Assembly (NCBI GenBank): GCA_031216915.1 | Contig: CM062288.1 | Span: 175,501,919 to 175,565,918, forward strand | Reading direction: 5' to 3' | Source of the DNA: Pictodentalium vernedei | Lineage: Eukaryota > Mollusca > Scaphopoda > Dentaliida > Dentaliidae | Length of the DNA: 64,000 bases | Made by a program: the position numbers and the translations under genes | The notes under the pieces: generated by a model | Databases searched by the model: none | What the model was told of the DNA's origin: nothing | What the model saw: only the letters and a program-made list of their open reading frames with translations | Part shown: positions 10,371 to 20,861 of the stretch, in pieces | Layout: each line of letters starts with the position of its first letter | Position numbering within the stretch: the stretch's first letter is position 1

Positions 10371-10388
10371 CTCGGCAACGAGCCCCCA
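10371..10388 (-). promoter_or_regulatory. Primer-binding site, tRNA-Pro-like
   Basis: On the minus strand, 5 nt inside the 5' LTR, TGGGGGCTCG begins an 18-nt stretch complementary to a tRNA 3' end ending AGCCCCCA. The first ~11 nt match the tRNA-Pro acceptor end used by many retroelements. The rest (TTGCCGAG) differs from the tRNA-Pro I know, so the exact primer is uncertain. Confidence 0.7.
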
Positions 10389-10393
10389 ATTTC

Positions 10394-11375
10394 TGTTACG
10401 GTGTGGAATTATTAATGATATTGGTAACAGAAAGAAATGTGAGAATCAGCAACAAAACTATGAATTTAACTATTCTGAAATTTAATTAAAAAGAATTAAT
10501 ATATAAAAAAAAAATGATACAAAGATCTTTTACACTAATTGGTTTACAGAAAATAAAAACAGTGGTACTTATCAATTATAGAATTAGTCCAAAGTACAGT
10601 TTGACAGAATCCAGTAATCCAGTGGTGAAGTATCTTCTGAAGAAAGTTACCAGCTGGTAGATGTAGTATTAAATCCAAGAATGTCTCTTCAGAAACAGTA
10701 TCCCGTAGATTTATAATAAAATTTTCACTTAGAAATTTCAGCAGTCTCCAATAAAATATAATAAAATTCTCCACAAAATTCAAATGGAGTAAAAATCCAA
10801 GAAGTATTGGCGCCACAGGTAATTTCCAAACAATCCAGTAGAATCCTGGCTTTTCACAAAATATTATTATTCTGTTTCACAGAAAGTATAAATTCTCTTT
10901 TCCAAGACGAATAGATTCTCTTCAAAATTCTCTTTTGGAATCAATCTCCAAATTCACAAAGAAGCACTGCTTCTATAATAAATGCACTGTTCTGAAACAA
11001 TAATCTTCTCCAATGGAAATAACTGAAGTGAGTCTTTTTGAAAGGCTTTCTAAGAATGAGTTTTTGAATTCTGTTGACAAACCTTTATATAGTAACCAGA
11101 TAGAATGTCCCAGAAGAGGAAGTTTCTGTAATGTTCTATTAGTTTCTGGGGGATTCTGTTAAAGTTCAAGTAAACAAGGTCATTGACCTATTTAAACAAT
11201 TAAACAATCAACAGCTATATGTACAATATATCAGTGTAACAAAGATGTAAACAAGGTCACTGAGTGCAAAAGAGTTAGACCAGTCAGAAAATGCAGAAAT
11301 AAAAAAAAAAATCGTTCTCACATAATTATCAACTTAAAGATATATCAATCTCAATATGATATGGGGGCTATAACA
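10394..11375 (-). repeat. 5' LTR of the Gypsy element
   Basis: A 982-bp direct repeat of 4271-5251. Transcription would start here on the minus strand: a TATATAAAGG box lies at about 11082-11092. Near-identity to the other LTR dates the insertion as recent; no calibrated age can be given without a substitution rate. Confidence 0.95.
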
Positions 11376-11421
11376 AAGGCTTTGCAATGCTTTAGCATTG
11401 CAAAGCCTTCTTGCACTTATG
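11376..11421. repeat. Palindrome that served as the Gypsy target site
   Basis: Reading across the element (4258-4270 joined to what follows the right target duplicate), the empty site is a near-perfect hairpin. Arms 'gtgcaagaaggctttgcaat' and 'attgcaaagccttcttgcac' surround GC-TTTA-GC. The element landed in the left arm. The palindrome probably belongs to an older foldback element. Confidence 0.8.
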
Positions 11422-11954
11422 GGATGAAATACACCACCACCCATGCTATTCTGTAGATTATGAGGCCCAAAACTTGAACCAAGAACATGAACTTTTGATT
11501 TCAAAGAAGTAATTACTGAAATAAAAAATAAAATAAAAAAAACGCTGGCCTGCATGCAGTTTTACAAATAATGGCCTGAGAAACAGAAGATCTACTTTGT
11601 GTGGCCTTATTGTTCATTCTTCAATGGAAGCATCATTTCTTGCAGCAACATAACTGATTTTTTATCATTATTGTTAATAATATTGATTTGATAAATTGCA
11701 TTTCAACAGTTTACTTACATGTATATTGATAATTATTTTGCTTGAAATAAAACTTCAAAAATGTTATTTATTTGTCAAGGTTCATTTGTTATTTATGGTA
11801 CCATATGTGGAGGGTGATTAAAACACCAGCAGACTGAAGTTTCCACCAAGATTATATCTGATGTTCTGCTGGAAAGCACAAGCTAAGTTTCAACAATGGA
11901 CATCCAGTTTGAACAAGCCAGAAAACAGACATCTGCAAAATGAGGTCCCTAGAT

Positions 11955-12007
11955 GGTGGATTTAGTAATGCTACCCTACACAGCATGGTAGCATTACTAA
12001 ATTTACC
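11955..12007. repeat. Hairpin with 21-bp arms
   Basis: 'ggtggatttagtaatgctac' pairs with 'gtagcattactaaatttacc' with two mismatches around an 11-nt loop. Confidence 0.8.
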
Positions 12008-12237
12008 CTCTGTGAACCTTAATCTGAATCAGGGACTAAAAACTAAGCAGAAAGAGGTACCCAGAGGATAAATTGGCCCACTGTATGGGATAGCATCATC
12101 AAATTCACCCTCTCATTCTGTAAATGTCAGACTGCTTATTTTCAGGCCTGAGTTTGAACCCAAAGTTTTATTGGCTGAAACTTTGCTTACGTTTTTTTTT
12201 TATTTGGCCTCAGTACATCCAATACAGACATTTAATC

Positions 12238-12302
12238 TATTATATCTTGTTTGACAGAGGTCATATAGAGGTCATATAGCTCTGTCAAACAAGATATAAT
12301 AG
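12238..12302. repeat. Perfect inverted repeat with 23-bp arms
   Basis: 'ctattatatcttgtttgaca' (continuing GAG) is mirrored exactly at 12280-12302. The spacer holds a tandem 'gtcatatagag' repeat. This is a third hairpin within 1 kb of the Gypsy right flank. Confidence 0.85.
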
Positions 12303-12788
12303 AATAAATGCTAAGGTTATCTCTAGAATACAGGAAAGTGACAATCTCCCTGTTAATTGAATACTGCTGTTAATTGAATAATTTTCACTGGCAAAATGGC
12401 TATTCAGTTAACAGGATTCCACTGTAGTGCCTATCCACCAAACAGACATACTTATCTAAGACATTTGTTTACAGTAGAGACTATATGTATAATAAAGTGC
12501 AACATTAGGCAGCATTATCCCTTTAATAACTCCAGATTATTCCTTTATTTTGTCAGATTGCAACAATTTGATAATAGGGCAAGCAGACAATTAAAAACAA
12601 GAAAAAATAAAACAAAGGGCGGAACAATAAAGAAAATCAAACAATAACAACACATATACACAGTAAAAGGGTTAATAAAAGCTGTTATGGTCCCAGAAAA
12701 CAACTATGAGCAATATCACTATTATGTGCAACACAAAGTCGATGAAAACAAATCTTACAAGAAATTTACTAAATTTGGGCTAAAAGAG

Positions 12789-14363
12789 AATGAAAGTTTC
12801 AATGACACTGTAGCTTAACCTGACTGTGGGTTGTGTTTGATGAAAAGGATAATGTTCAATGTTTATTAAAGGATTATGAAATAAGACCAGAATTGTGATA
12901 ATTGGAAATATGTTAATTTCTGTTCCCTGTATGCTATGTTTTCAATAAAAATAATTTGCGGTGTAGCCTATACTAAAGAATTGAGGGGTGGGTTAATGTG
13001 GCCCTCATAGTTAATGTATGTCAACCAAAGTTACCAGATGACAGTGAAAGTATTCCAAAATGAGTCATCCTATCAAATTACAATGAAATCCCTCCATAAA
13101 TATGGCCTGTAGACTGTGCTAAAGGTTTTCGGGCATTGGGCCTGTGTAGCGATCACAGTTGACTGATCGCAACAAAAAGGGGATGCTCTCATCTAGACAT
13201 CATACAGAGTCATCCTACCAAGTTACAATGAAATCCCTCCATATTAAATATGACCTGTAGATTGTGCTAAAAGGTTTTTGCGTTTCAGGCTTGGGCAGCC
13301 ATCATGGTTGACAGATCATGACCAAAAGGGGACATTCTCATCTAGATATTATACAGAGTCATCCTACCAAGTTACCATAAAATCCCTTCATAAATACGAC
13401 CTGTAGACTGTGCTAAAGGTTTTCGGGTTTTGGGATCAGGCAGCCATCATGGTTGACCAATCTTGACCAAAAGGAGATGTCCTTATCTAGACATTATACT
13501 GAGTCATCCTACCAAGTTACAATGAAATCCATTCATAAATACGACCTGTGGTCTGTGCTAAAGGTTTTCAGGTTTTGGGCTCAGACAGCCATCATGGCTG
13601 AATGATAGCAACCAAAAGGGGACGTTCTCATCTGGACATTGTCTGGAGTTATCCTACCAAGTAACACTAAAATCCCTTCATAAATATGACCTGTAAACTG
13701 TGCTAAAGGTTTTCGGGACCCTGTAGCTGTCACAGCTGACCTATCACAACCAAAAGGGGATGTTCTCATCTAGACATTATATGGAGTCATCATACCAAGT
13801 TACAATGAAATCCCTTCATAAATACGACCTGTAGACTGTGCTAAAGGTTTTGGGCTCCGGCAGTCGTCATGGTTGACAGATCGTGACCAAATGGGGAAGT
13901 TCTCATCTAGACATCATACGGAGTCATCCTACCAAGTTACAATGAAATCCCTCCATATTAAATATGATCTGTAGACTGTGCTAAAAGTTCTTGGGTTTCG
14001 GGCTTGGGCAGCCATCACGGTTGACAGATCATGACCAAAAGGGGACGTTCTCATCTAAATATTATACAGAGTCATCCTAGCAGGTTACAATGAAATCTCT
14101 TCATAAATATGACCTGTAGACTGCGCTACAGGTTTTGGGGTTTTGGGCTTGGGCAGCCATCACGGTTGACCGATCGCAACCAAAAGGTGATGTTCCCATC
14201 TAGAAATGACCTCAAACCTGCATATGAAATTTCGTGACGATCGGACAAAAACTACAGGGTGTAGCCTGTGCTAAAGGAAAATGAGAACAGACTCTCAGAC
14301 TAACAGACTTCCACATGCGTGATGGCAATAGCTTATCTTGACTTTGTAAAGTTAAGCTAAAAA
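12789..14363 (+). mobile_element. HINE-like tandem-repeat element H2
   Basis: The 5' end has 'gaaagtttcaatgacactg' and 'tagcttaacctgac'. The body (about 13061-14270) has eight degenerate units of about 135-155 bp, each with 'gtcatcctaccaagttacaa' and 'gactgtgctaaaggtttt'. The 3' end is a hairpin, 'agcttatcttgac' TTT 'gtaaagttaagct' (about 14330-14358), followed by AAAAA. The same satellite forms an isolated array at 36121-37215. No protein is encoded. Confidence 0.7.
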
Positions 14364-14663
14364 ATTAGTTCAGAGATACACAGTGTACTGGAGGTTAATT
14401 ACTGAAGACATTGTTCTTGACAACTGCAATATAAAATTCCTGGACTAGGGTTGAAACGATTGGCTCATTTTCACAACCAACTAACTAAGAGCTATAACCA
14501 GATAATATCCGATAATCAGTGGACATTATTTCATCGAATATGGGATCAAAACTATAGGAATTGGAAAACAGTATTTTCAGAAACTATTCCATAGTGTGTA
14601 TACTCAACAACGTTCATTTGTATACATACTACAGAATAGTTTCTATGATTACTCAGTACTGAC

Positions 14664-15029
14664 GGGAGCGAGGTGGCTCAGTAGGTAGAGGTGCAGCTGC
14701 AAGTCGAGAGGTCCTCGGTTCGAATCCCACCTGCGACAACCGCGTTGTGTCCTTGGGCATGACACTTCATCTCCATTGCCCGCATGGGGGCACGATGACG
14801 CCGTGTACTAAGGCGTACTGCACGTCGATGTTACGCATGTCTTCAACCAATCTAACCCTGCCTGTGCTACATTGTGGAGTTACGATGTTGGGGAGCTGGC
14901 AGCTGCTCGTCGTTGCTCGGTGGTTCTCTCCAGGCTTCCTCCACCCGTAAAACTGTCACGGTCATGATTAGCCACTGTGCATAAATATGTGACCTTAAAC
15001 ATCAATAAATAAATAAATAAATAAATAAA
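14664..15029 (+). mobile_element. tRNA-derived SINE with 14-bp target duplication
   Basis: The head has a pol III A box (TGGCTCAGTAGG, about 14674-14685) and B box (GGTTCGAATCC, 14717-14727). A conserved-looking central part starts 'tccttgggcatgacact', and the tail is (AAAT)n. Exact duplicates 'tactcagtactgac' flank it (14650-14663 and 15030-15043), so the insertion is fairly young and full length. The 67-codon frame across it is incidental. Confidence 0.92.
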
Positions 15030-15483
15030 TACTCAGTACTGACAGAAATTGCCAATCGTTAACGAAGTCTTGAATGCCAAAGTTGATTAGTTCTCAATAT
15101 ATACAACACAGCTTCAAGGTGTAATCTATTCCAAAGGCTATTCCAAAAGAGAAGCAGCATATTTATTATGTTTTAACCATGGAATGGCGATCGCTATCGA
15201 TATTTCTGATAACCGGTTGATGGTTTTTCTTGGCGGTTAGCCAAGTAACTGGTTTCAAACTGGTTATCGGGTTAACCATTTCAGTACTCTTGGACATTGA
15301 CATGAAGGCCACAATGATGATATTACCTCACCTCCACTTTCTAGTACATGTATGTATAGGTCAGCTAAAACTGTCCTGTATTTAACCTTAACTCATTTCA
15401 CTTTTTGAAAAACTTTCTTACACATCAGTAGAATTGTTTTTCTCAAAAGTAGAGAAAATAATACCCATTATAATTTGCCCCTC

Positions 15484-15645
15484 TGCTAAATTTGAAGCTA
15501 CTAATTTTTCCCATAAGGCAACTAGGAATTTAACCAATTCAATTTTGGGTGATGGAGCTCAGCTCAGGGAGCTCTGTGAAACAAGACTGAACTGGTTAAA
15601 TTCATAGTTGCATTAAGGGGAGAATGGCTACTTGAAATTTTGGTA
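15484..15645. repeat. Degenerate foldback element
   Basis: Arms of about 60 bp contain 'ggaatttaaccaattcaa' and its counterpart 'gaactggttaaattcatag', with ~75-80% agreement. The centre is rich in GAGCTC and CAGCTCAG. No open frame is linked to it. Confidence 0.6.
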
Positions 15646-15975
15646 TTCTGACATCAGTGTTCTGAGGGTAAAGAACAGCGCATTATTAAATTGATTGGTG
15701 AGGAAGAACCCATTTCTTTACTTGCTACCTCAGTTGAAGGATGAGGATCCATTCAGCACATCTGTAGGTCAAGGACCACTGGTATGCCAACCCAGTGGTC
15801 CATCAACTCCATATTCACTTGTTTCTTGAGCCACCGGCTTTTAACTGGTAGAGTGCTGGAAGCCCATATTTGGGCTTTATTCTGAAGTATATCTGCCAAA
15901 ACTTAATGACTTCATATTCTGTGGATGTGCTTCATATTATTTTTGAATTGAAATTATTTAGTCTGTGAGGATTTG

Positions 15976-16029
15976 TCTTGTTATAATTTATGGGAGAGTG
16001 TCACTTTGCACTCTTCCATAAACTGTAAC
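15976..16029. repeat. Hairpin sharing a motif with 38.96 kb
   Basis: 'cttgttataatttatgggag' pairs with 'cttccataaactgtaacaag'. The centre, 'gtgtcactttgcactcttc', is close to 'tgtgacactttgcactcgtc' near 38965, so both are probably pieces of one dispersed repeat. Confidence 0.55.
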
Positions 16030-16501
16030 AAGGCAAAGAGATGTGGACAAATTTGAATGACCAAAAATAATTTAGCACAGTTAAAGAAATGAGGGTATGG
16101 CCGTACATGTCTGCCCACAAGTTGTGTGAACGAGTACCAAAATGCGAACAGAAATTGTGGCACTCAACAGTCGGTCCCAAGACAGATGACGTTTACTGTG
16201 GTAGGATATGATCCAAGTAAAATACAATTTACTAATAACTAATATACATTGTTTCCTACCTGTCTTTGGGACAACGGCATCAGCTGTGACTTCTGCAAAA
16301 AAGATTAAAAAGAAAATTTATTATCAAATACCACATAAAAATATATTCAAAACATGACTAAGTTGGGCATCTGCTAGTCATTCAGATAATAAATACATGT
16401 AAATCTCTCTCAGGTCTGATACCAGTATAATCCTTGAAATCACATACTGATACAGCATTCAGATTGTTTATCAGCTCTATTACTATGTCATAACCACAAC
16501 A

Positions 16502-16785
16502 AATTTATTTATTTATTTATTTATTGAGGATGCTGGAGCACCTGGAGAGAACCACTGAGCAGCAGTTAGTAACTGCTGGACTCTCCAACATACTAACCCT
16601 GCACAAGCATGGTTAACATCTGTCGAAAGAATGCGTACACACAGCATCACCATGCTCTCACTTGGCTAACTGGGATTAAGGGACATGCGCAAGGATCCAA
16701 CAAAGATGATTCAGTTCAGGATCAAATCTATGACCTTTTGATCTGCGGTCAAATGCTCTAACCGATCACAACACAGCTGTAAAGT
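16502..16785 (-). mobile_element. Diverged tRNA-derived SINE
   Basis: The TTTA tail lies on the left and a tRNA-like head on the right, so it reads on the minus strand. It shares 'gagagaaccactgagcagc' with the SINE at 38239-38549 but then differs. A B-box-like 'ggtcatagatttgatcc' can be read on the minus strand at about 16717-16733. No clear target duplication, so it is older than the other two copies. Confidence 0.6.
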
Positions 16786-17009
16786 TAAGTTTAGCCTATT
16801 ATTTATACTCATACAGCCAACTGTATATAATTGTATGTCTCTTATTCAGGCCTGGCATTTTCAGGAGAGCGATTTATTCGCTCGCCTACTGCTCGCCTTA
16901 AAAAAACTGAGGAGGGCGAAAAATAGCCCTCCTAGCCTCAGAAAATAATGATTACCACAACAGCCTATTCCTAAAACCCACAGGTTTTCAGATCTCTGCA
17001 ACGTTAGTG

Positions 17010-17105
17010 GTCTCTGCAATATGGCCACACTGCCCCTCCCACACCTCTGGGCCTTACCAATGCCCAGAATTGTGGGAGGGGCATTGTAGCCATCTCACAG
17101 AGATT
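17010..17105. repeat. Foldback with ~40-bp arms
   Basis: 'tgcccctcccacacctctgg' on the left is answered by 'gaattgtgggaggggcattg' on the right. The stem spans about 40 bp with several mismatches. Confidence 0.65.
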
Positions 17106-17165
17106 ACCTGGTTAGCAGCACCAAATAAAATGTACAAAGCCCACTAAGCTTCCAATCAGAGCACA

Positions 17166-17660
17166 AATTGGTTTTAAGATCCTCACATACATGTACAATT
17201 GCTCTGTAGGAAAAGCACCGTCATATCTGATAAACCTTTTATGTCCTCAATCGTCAATAAGATCTCTGCAATCGTCAGAATCATCTGTAGGTTGTTACAC
17301 AATCCCGTTTAATAAAAAGAAAACTTTTTCTGACAGAGGGTTTAGTACAATAGGGCCAAAACTGTGGAATGATATACCTGTCGACATTAGAAACAGTCCA
17401 TCAAATGACATTTTCAAACATCGATTGAAAACATATTATTTTGACCATTATTTTGCTCTGTTTTGAATACATTTATGTAACAAAGTGGAGTATTTCATGT
17501 AGTATTTAGAGGGGGGGGGGGGGGGGGGGGGGGGGAATTTATGTCTTTATAATATGCACACATATTTTTATTTTTATATTGTAAAACGCCATTGAATATG
17601 TATATGTAGAAATAGGCGTTTAATCAAATTTGTATGTTTCATGTTTCATAAGCAGAATTC
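17166..17660 (+). pseudogene. 5'-truncated LINE 3' end (C-terminus of ORF2)
   Basis: The frame at 17191-17466 encodes the typical extreme C-terminus of a non-LTR reverse transcriptase: 'APSYLINLL', 'FSTIGPKLWNDIP' and 'FKHRLKTYYF'. Motifs of this type close ORF2 in CR1/L2/Jockey-type LINEs. The fingers, palm and endonuclease are all absent, as expected from 5' truncation on insertion. The stop at 17464-17466 is the natural end. The 3' UTR contains a 25-base G run and 'gtaaaacgccattgaa', a motif like the CGCC/GGCG hairpin tails of such LINEs, before 'taggcgtttaatc'. It cannot move on its own. Confidence 0.75.
17511..17535 (+). repeat. 25-base G homopolymer
   Basis: An uninterrupted G run in the LINE 3' UTR. 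Its length is likely polymorphic and hard to sequence. Confidence 0.9.
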
Positions 17661-17784
17661 AATAATAGTACAACTTCATTTTGCCACTTTTAGCTTTTGC
17701 AAGTTTGAGGAGAGGTAATCGCTCACCTAGACCATGTGAGGAGAGTGATTTTTAGCTCTCCTGCATTTTTAAGGATGCCAGGCC

Positions 17785-18078
17785 TGCTTTCCCCGGGCAT
17801 TGGCCATAGCATCCTATAGAGTATTATGTGCCAGTGAAACATAAATCTGGTTTCCACAGTAGCTTGACTTTCAGGGTATCCAACAGGGAAATACATGTAT
17901 CCACAACACATGGATAGTGTGCACATAATTGGAGCTATCTTGACTATCAGTTTTCAGAATTGACCGGCATAATGGTCAATATAACATAAAGATCAAACAT
18001 CAAAATACTTAAAAGCTGAACACCACTGAATTGTATGAGATGTGTGTTCACGGTGAGGGAAGATACTTATCCCCCCCC

Positions 18079-18110
<32 letters not shown>

Positions 18111-18178
18111 GTTCAATCGTTGAAAGCAGTTGCTGTGCAATCATATAATTTGCTGGGAATACTAAGATTCTTTGTGAA
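17785..18178. other. Intergenic stretch with C-tract, no gene
   Basis: About 390 bp between the TIR element and DIRS-A. It holds a 25-base C run followed by (CA)n (18071-18110). Nothing else is recognised. Confidence 0.6.
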
Positions 18179-18217
18179 AATATTATAAATTTATTGTAAT
18201 TTGTATATTTTTATACT

Positions 18218-18408
18218 TACCAATGGCCCAGACTAGCTGGTGCTTAACTCAAAGTTATTAAGGGCCAAACACAAATTTTAAACCCCCAATCCCCAAAATT
18301 TGCTTGCAAAACCAAAAATTAAAAGTCCTATCTGGCCCTCCATACATTTACTCTCCGCGCATGCGCAGACATCAGGAAGTGGCGCCAACATCATTCTTTG
18401 TAAAAGAG
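18218..18408. repeat. DIRS-A inverted terminal repeat, left (3' end of element)
   Basis: About 190 bp that recur inverted at 30618-30815, with 'aattttaaacccccaatccc' and the CGCATGCGCAGA block as landmarks. The two copies differ by scattered substitutions. Confidence 0.85.
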
Positions 18409-18468
18409 AGAACTACATAAAAATTCAGCAGGGAGGTATGAGTGCCCACTCACGGGAGGGCCATCTCT

Positions 18469-18550
18469 GTCTGGGCCATTGGTAAGTATAAAAATATACA
18501 AATTACTGTAAATTTATAATATTATTACACTGTAAACCAATGGCCCAGAC
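18469..18550. repeat. DIRS-A internal complementary region
   Basis: 'ctgggccattggtaagtata' runs through AT-rich sequence into 'cactgtaaaccaatggccc'. The first half is the reverse complement of the element's left outer end and the second half that of its right outer end. It would template the circle junction in the DIRS replication model. Confidence 0.85.
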
Positions 18551-18642
18551 TAGATGAATCGTAAAGGGTGGAGGGTCTAGGACTTCAGAATTAGTAGATC
18601 AACATAGTTCCAATCCTGTAATCCAAGGTGAAAGGAAAATAA

Positions 18643-20556
18643 AACTAGAACTATCACTGAAGGTGATTAATACCCCCGCTTTGGGTTTTTAGAGGAATGC
18701 ACTTCTGATCATGTAGGCGAAGGCCATAAGGAAATGTATACATAAAGATCATTTTTTGTTGTTGAAATTTGTATTTGCATGTGGCCTTCCACAGAACAGC
18801 ACTGAATACTTAAAGAGCCCACACATATATGGTTTACATTTGGAAAAACACATTTACAATGTGTAACATGTATTCAAAAACGGTTCATTAATGTAGGAGG
18901 AGTTGCACACACAAGAATCCCATTTGAAAACCCATAATAAATCCAAGTTAAAGGGAGATAACCTGGTTAAAATTGTCGCAGATCAAAATTTGGGAATATG
19001 CGTATGTTCACTTAGTTGTGATAATGTTTGAAAGGTTTCGTCAAAATTGATTGATAAATGTAGGAGGAGTTGCACGCACAAGAATTTCATGTAGAAACCC
19101 ATAATAAATCTAAGTTAAAGGGAGATAACCTAGTTAAAATTGCCACAGCTCTAAAATTTTTGGAATATGCGCATGTTTACTTAGTAGTGATGATGTCTGT
19201 AAACTTTTGTCCAAATTGATTGATAAATGTAGGAGGAGTTGCGCACACAAGAATTTCATGCAGAAACCCATATTAAATCAAAGTTCAAGAGAGATAACCT
19301 GGTTAAAATTGTCGCAGATCAAAAAGTTTGGAATATGCACATGTTCACTTAGTAGAGATGATGTTTGAAAGGTTTCATCAAAATCGGTTCATTAATGTAG
19401 GAGGAGTTGCGCACACAAGAATTTGTTCGAACGGAAAGACATAATAAATCCAAGTCAAAGGGAGATAACCTGGTTAAAATTGTCGCAGATCAAAAATCTT
19501 GGAATATGCGCATGTTCACTTAGTAGTGATGATGTCTGAAAAGTTTTGTCCAAATTGACTGATAAATGTAGGAGGAGTTGCACGCACAAGAATTTCATGT
19601 AGAAACCCATAATAAATCTAAGTTAAAGGGAGATAACCTAGTTAAAATTGCCACAGCTCAAAAATTTTGGAATATGCGCATGTTCACTTAGTAGTGATGA
19701 TGTCTGTAAACTTTCGTCCAAATTGATTGATAAATGTAGGAGGAGTTGCGCACACAAGAATTTCATGCCGAAACCCATATTAAATCAAAGTTCAAGAGAG
19801 ATAACCTGGTTAAAATTGTCGCAGATCAAAAAGTTTGGAATATGCACATGTTCACTTAGTAGAGATGATGTTTGAAAGGTTTCATCAAAATCGGTTCATT
19901 AATGTAGGAGGAGTTGCGCACACAAGAATTTGTTCGAACAGAAAGACATAATAAATCTAAGTCAAAGGGAGATAACCTGGTTAAAATTGTCACAGATCAA
20001 AAATCTTGGAATATGCGCATGTTCACTTAGTAGTGATGATGTCTGAAAAGTTTTGTCCAAATTGATTGATAAATGTAGGAGGAGTTGCGCACACAAGAAT
20101 TTCATGTAGAAACCCATATTAAATCAAAGTTCAAGAGAGATAACCTGGTTAAAATTGTCGCAGATTAAAAAGTTTGGAATATGCACATGTTCACTTAGTA
20201 GAGATGATGTTTGAAAGGTTTCATCAAAATCGGTTCATTAATGTAGGAGGAGTTGCGCACACAAGAATTTGTTCGGATGGAAAGACACAATAAATCTAAG
20301 TCAAAGGGAGAAAACCTGGTTAAAATTGTCGCAGATCAAGAATCTTGGAATATGCGCATGTTCACTTAGTAGTGATGATGTCTGAAAAGTTTTGTCCAAA
20401 TTGATTGATAAATGTAGGAGGAGTTGCACACACAAGAATTTCATGTCCGGAAAGACGTACGGACGGACGTACGGACGGACGGACGGACGTACGGATGTAC
20501 GGACGTACAGGGCGATTCCTATATAGCCCCCACTTCTTCGAAGCGGGGGTATAATT
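18643..20556 (+). mobile_element. HINE-like tandem-repeat element H3a
   Basis: It starts 'aactagaactatcactgaag' with a small hairpin (ATCAC...GTGAT) and 'taatacccccgctt'. Then come about ten ~169-bp units with 'atgtaggaggagttg' and 'gataacctggttaaaattg', a CGGACGTACGGACGGA microsatellite (about 20455-20510), and a terminal hairpin 'cccccacttcttcgaagcgg' (GGGTATAA). Units alternate in three subtypes (A, B, C) that form a ~505-bp higher-order repeat. It sits inside DIRS-A and has a longer twin at 43586-46357. The 75-codon frames that recur in the units are satellite artefacts. Confidence 0.8.
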
Positions 20557-20861
20557 ATTAGGAATTACATGTAGGTCTCTCTATACAGTAATAGAGAAGA
20601 CATATCATACAAAAGGAGCCAAGTTCAAGTAATTCTGTATACTTAGCATGAAGACTATGCTAATTGGATGTAACAAGTTCCCAATTTTTAAGGTTAGCCC
20701 AGACTAAGCCCCAAAAATTGGGATGGCGTATTTGAGAATGAGAGAATATCCCCCCCACAAACATACACCATACACAATAAAACTCCAGCTGTATGCATGA
20801 TATAATTATGGGCAAAGCAGCTTCCTTCATAGTTACATACCCATCAAGCCAGAGGAGATGT
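20557..20861. other. DIRS-A noncoding segment between H3a and H4
   Basis: About 300 bp of unique-looking DNA flanked by two nested insertions, presumably the 3' noncoding part of DIRS-A. No frame or motif is recognised. Confidence 0.5.

Larger units (their letters stand above)
4271..11375 (-). mobile_element. Whole-looking Ty3/Gypsy LTR retrotransposon, Gmr1-like domain order
   Basis: A 7.1-kb element read on the minus strand. Its LTRs (981 and 982 bp) begin TG and end CA. The 5-bp target duplication AAGGC sits at 4266-4270 and 11376-11380. A primer-binding site follows the 5' LTR, a purine-rich tract precedes the 3' LTR, and one long Gag-Pol frame fills the interior. The LTRs differ at only about one base and one A-tract length, so insertion was very recent. 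It looks whole, with no break visible to me. Pol order is protease, integrase, reverse transcriptase, RNase H, with integrase before reverse transcriptase. Among Gypsy elements that order is known for the Gmr1-like group and otherwise characterises Ty1/Copia. Confidence 0.95.
11422..12788. other. Intergenic stretch with two strong hairpins, no gene
   Basis: No gene is recognised. It contains the inverted repeats at 11955-12007 and 12238-12302. The remaining sequence is AT-rich and shows no family I know. Confidence 0.5.
15044..16498. other. Intergenic stretch with two foldbacks, no gene
   Basis: No gene is recognised. Foldback structures at 15484-15645 and 15976-16029 are listed separately. 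Around 15200-15290 are several short 'aaccggtt'-like motifs on both strands that may belong to a decayed hAT-like element, but I could not define ends. Confidence 0.45.
16849..17784. mobile_element. TIR non-autonomous element, GGCCTGG family, interrupted by a LINE
   Basis: The left end GGCCTGGCATTTTCAGGAGAGC and the right end GGATGCCAGGCC are inverted, and both are rich in AGGAGAG/CTCTCCT blocks like the 216-bp element at 3852-4067. The middle is occupied by a foldback (about 17010-17105) and a LINE fragment. I find no matching target duplication. Confidence 0.6.

Noticed and set aside
14664-14740. tRNA gene at the head of the SINE
   Set aside because: A and B boxes are present, but the sequence continues into a SINE body with (AAAT)n tail and target duplications.
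19648-19875. Conserved 75-codon protein 'MPQLKNFGICAC...' found four times
   Set aside because: It is the translation of one satellite unit (also at 44084, 44591 and 45437); the similarity comes from DNA repetition.
18893-20430. CRISPR-like regular repeats
   Set aside because: Units are contiguous ~169-bp tandem repeats with no unique spacers, in a eukaryotic transposable element.
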